From an uncultured Candidatus Competibacteraceae bacterium (lineage in GTDB: Bacteria > Pseudomonadota > Gammaproteobacteria > Competibacterales > Competibacteraceae), in the NCBI GenBank assembly GCA_937960715.1, contig CALGOO010000329.1, forward strand, positions 1-7,482: a stretch of 7,482 bases of DNA, read 5' to 3'. Below are positions 6,586-7,482 of the stretch, one piece after another. Made by a program: the position numbers and the translations under genes. The notes below the pieces were generated by a model. The model was given only the letters and a program-made list of their open reading frames with translations, was not told where the DNA came from and ran no database searches. Position 1 is the stretch's first letter, and each line of letters opens with the position of its first letter.

Positions 6586-6845
6586 GCGGCCCAGCGGGCG
6601 CGCAAGCGCCGGGTGAAATCGCGCACGTTGCGGGCCTTGACCCGCCGGTGGGTGGGATAGACGACGAAGCCGAGCCAGGGAATGCCGATTGCGACCGGGG
6701 TCACCTGCGCCGCGCCGGCGTGGACTGTCAGCCGCAACCGGGCCAGCCGGTCGACGATGGCCTGTTTCCAGCTCCACAACTCCCGCTTGCTGCCGCCGAA
6801 CAACGCGAAATCATCGACGTAGCGCACGTAGGCCGGGCAAGCATT
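6534..6845 (-). pseudogene. Reverse transcriptase fragment, catalytic motif to thumb
   Basis: On the minus strand an open frame of about 104 codons encodes part of a reverse transcriptase. It begins ACPAYVRYVDDFALF, with the YxDD catalytic aspartates (YVDD at 6810-6821), and continues through LRLTVHAGAAQV, IPWLGFVVYPTHRRVK (the GxxxxxxR-type region) and NVRDFTRRLRARW to DARLAS. That order, motif 5 then motif 6/7 and thumb, is normal. Motifs 1-4 are missing because the repeat array begins at 6846, and the C-terminus is lost near 6534, where the other gene fragment joins. The reading frame is undamaged inside, implying recent decay. The block resembles reverse transcriptases of diversity-generating retroelements or related single-gene groups more than long group II intron maturases, but the class cannot be fixed by eye. 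Confidence 0.72.
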
Positions 6846-6884
6846 GATTCCCCCCTTTGTAAAAGGGGGGTAAGGGGGGATTTC
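6846..6884 (+). repeat. C/G-rich palindromic repeat, copy A
   Basis: A 39-base unit holds CCCCCC (6850-6855) plus TTT, a short spacer, AAAA plus GGGGGG (6865-6870), and a second GGGGGG (6874-6879) followed by ATTT. The first two blocks form a hairpin. It matches copy B at 37 of 39 positions. Its reverse-strand translation gives SPLTPLLQRGE, a string commonly seen where this repeat type is mistaken for coding sequence. It forms the upstream boundary of the reverse transcriptase fragment. Confidence 0.85.
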
Positions 6885-6908
6885 TTGCGGCGCTGGCGCA
6901 TCAGTGAT

Positions 6909-6947
6909 GATTCCCCCCTTTGCAAAAGGGGGGTGAGGGGGGATTTC
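6909..6947 (+). repeat. C/G-rich palindromic repeat, copy B
   Basis: Same 39-base unit and orientation as copy A, from which it differs at two positions, with 24 bases between them. It ends one base before the DUF559 stop codon region: TAA of that gene is the complement of 6949-6951. The near identity of A and B suggests recent duplication or active homogenisation. Confidence 0.85.
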
Positions 6948-6948
6948 C

Positions 6949-7323
6949 TTACGAACACCCCTCGCCGATTTCCTTGGCCATCGCCCGATAGATTGCCTCC
7001 ATCACGCCGTCAAGCTCTTGCAATACTTGGCGATTATCAAAACGCAACACGCGCAATCCCTGGCCTTCCAGGAAAGCGGTACGCCGACGGTCATGATCGA
7101 TCTGCGCCGGTTCCAAGTGCTGCGAACCATCCACTTCCACCACAAGATTCGCTTTGGGCGCATAGAAATCGGCAATGTAATCGCCGATGGGTTTCTGTCG
7201 GTAGAATTGCACGCCTAGCACTTGCTTACGACGCAACCTCGACCACAGACGTTGTTCACAATCCGTCATCCCGGAACGCAAGGCGCGAGCATTATCTTTG
7301 AGTTTGGGGTTGTATTTCAGCAT
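6949..7323 (-). CDS. DUF559 family endonuclease-like protein
   Basis: The 124-residue product is a complete DUF559 protein, a family related to the Vsr mismatch endonuclease and the PD-(D/E)XK nucleases. It opens with MLKYNPKLKDNARALRSGMTDCEQRLW in the family's usual way. Candidate active-site residues are present: Asp52 in IADFYAP, then Glu63 and Asp65 in VVEVDGSQH, and His69. LRVLRFDNRQVLQ (~90-102) is the conserved C-terminal strand-helix. The length is normal and the frame intact. No clear Shine-Dalgarno sequence precedes the ATG at 7321-7323. The biochemical function of most members is unknown. The gene is tightly bracketed by repeats: copy B begins within 2 bases of the stop codon and copy C lies 21 bases upstream of the start, which suggests the gene and repeats travel together. 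Confidence 0.88.
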   Translation of the reverse strand: MLKYNPKLKDNARALRSGMTDCEQRLWSRLRRKQVLGVQFYRQKPIGDYIADFYAPKANLVVEVDGSQHLEPAQIDHDRRRTAFLEGQGLRVLRFDNRQVLQELDGVMEAIYRAMAKEIGEGCS

Positions 7324-7344
7324 GTTGGGTGTTTCGCATGCTCG

Positions 7345-7382
7345 GAAATTCCCCCTCGCCCCCCTTTTTCAAAGGGGGGAAA
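7345..7382 (-). repeat. C/G-rich palindromic repeat, copy C (inverted)
   Basis: This copy has the same design as A and B but in the opposite orientation: a C-rich block (7351-7355), CCCCCC then TTTTT (7359-7369), and AAAGGGGGG (7371-7379) closing the hairpin. It is slightly diverged, with TCG in place of the spacer between the two C blocks. It lies just upstream of the DUF559 start. Confidence 0.8.
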
Positions 7383-7392
7383 TACGCTTCTG

Positions 7393-7430
7393 CGACTCCC
7401 TTTGAAAAATCCCCCCTCGCCCCCCTTTTT
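7393..7430 (-). repeat. Truncated palindromic repeat, copy D (inverted)
   Basis: GAAAAATCCCCCC (7404-7416), TCG and CCCCCC then TTTTT (7420-7430) match the first two blocks of copy C. The final A/G arm is missing, and sequence of different composition (A/T-rich) begins at 7431. CTCCCTTTGA (7396-7405) just before it may be a remnant of another copy. The truncation may mark the end of the inserted unit. Confidence 0.65.
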
Positions 7431-7482
7431 ATGATCTTTAAAAATTTAATCCGGTACTGCTAGCCCCACGTAGCGCAGCAGT
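7431..7482. other. A/T-rich window end with an incomplete inverted repeat
   Basis: A/T-rich sequence (7431-7450) follows the last repeat. ACTGCT (7456-7461) and AGCAGT (7477-7482) are perfect inverted arms around 15 bases, and an alternative inner stem GCTA (7459-7462) and TAGC (7471-7474) is possible. The window stops exactly at the second arm. On the minus strand a frame reading LLRYVGLAVPD ends in a stop at 7446-7448 and could be the C-terminus of a gene beginning outside the window; eleven codons are too few to decide. Confidence 0.25.

Larger units (their letters stand above)
6846..7430. mobile_element. Possible mobile unit: DUF559 gene bracketed by inverted palindromic repeats
   Basis: Repeat copies A and B lie at one end in one orientation, and copies C and D lie at the other end in the opposite orientation, with a single intact DUF559 gene between them. 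The unit interrupts a reverse transcriptase fragment at 6845. No transposase, clear target-site duplication or resumed reverse transcriptase sequence is visible beyond 7430. Boundaries are therefore provisional and mobility is inferred only from the arrangement. Confidence 0.35.

Noticed and set aside
6846..6947. CRISPR-like array of two repeats with a 24-base spacer
   Set aside because: Only two direct copies, each a G/C hairpin of a dispersed repeat type, with further inverted copies elsewhere and no cas genes.
6728..6958. Minus-strand frame reading SPLTPLLQRGE twice
   Set aside because: The peptide is just the translation of the palindromic repeats, not a gene.

Overview
The window is GC-rich, densely coding DNA and looks like a gammaproteobacterium. 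The base composition and the RegB/RegA, SCO and PCu(A)C sequences fit that, and the two families of C/G-rich palindromic intergenic repeats resemble those seen in Competibacteraceae-, Chromatiales- or Thiotrichales-like genomes. The family placement is an impression, not a phylogeny.

Layout. Positions 1-275 are non-coding and carry one C/G-rich palindrome. Positions 276-2279 (+) encode a membrane transglutaminase of the TgpA/DUF3488 family with an intact Cys-His-Asp triad. Positions 2358-2843 (+) encode a membrane-anchored, Met/Cys-bearing extracytoplasmic protein with a FixH/YtkA-like flavour. Converging on it are a SCO1/SenC protein (2883-3527, -) and, upstream in the same operon, a periplasmic PCu(A)C copper chaperone (3591-4073, -). 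A 409-base divergent regulatory region follows. It leads on the other strand to a RegB/PrrB-type redox sensor kinase (4483-5718, +) and its RegA/PrrA-type response regulator (5715-6260, +), with overlapping stop and start codons.

Positions 276-6260 contain a coherent respiratory and copper module. RegB senses the quinone and redox state, RegA is the Fis-type DNA-binding regulator, and SCO plus PCu(A)C deliver copper to the CuA site of cytochrome c oxidase. A perfect match to the published RegR/RegA box, GCGGC-N5-GTCGC, lies inside a longer inverted repeat in the divergent promoter region. It is flanked by a plausible -10 element on each side, which suggests that RegA controls both its own operon and the copper-chaperone operon. 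The association of senC with regA/regB known from Rhodobacter is kept here in a different gene order.

Positions 6261-7482 are accessory, scrambled DNA. There is a truncated N-terminal module resembling the effector-associated (death-like) domains of bacterial conflict proteins. It is joined tail to tail to a reverse transcriptase fragment that retains the YVDD catalytic motif. An array of C/G-rich palindromic repeats cuts the reverse transcriptase just upstream of that motif. The repeats bracket an intact DUF559 (Vsr-like, PD-(D/E)XK) nuclease gene, two copies on one side and two inverted copies on the other. This resembles the way RAYT transposase genes are bracketed by REP sequences. It is the part of the window most likely to hold something undescribed.
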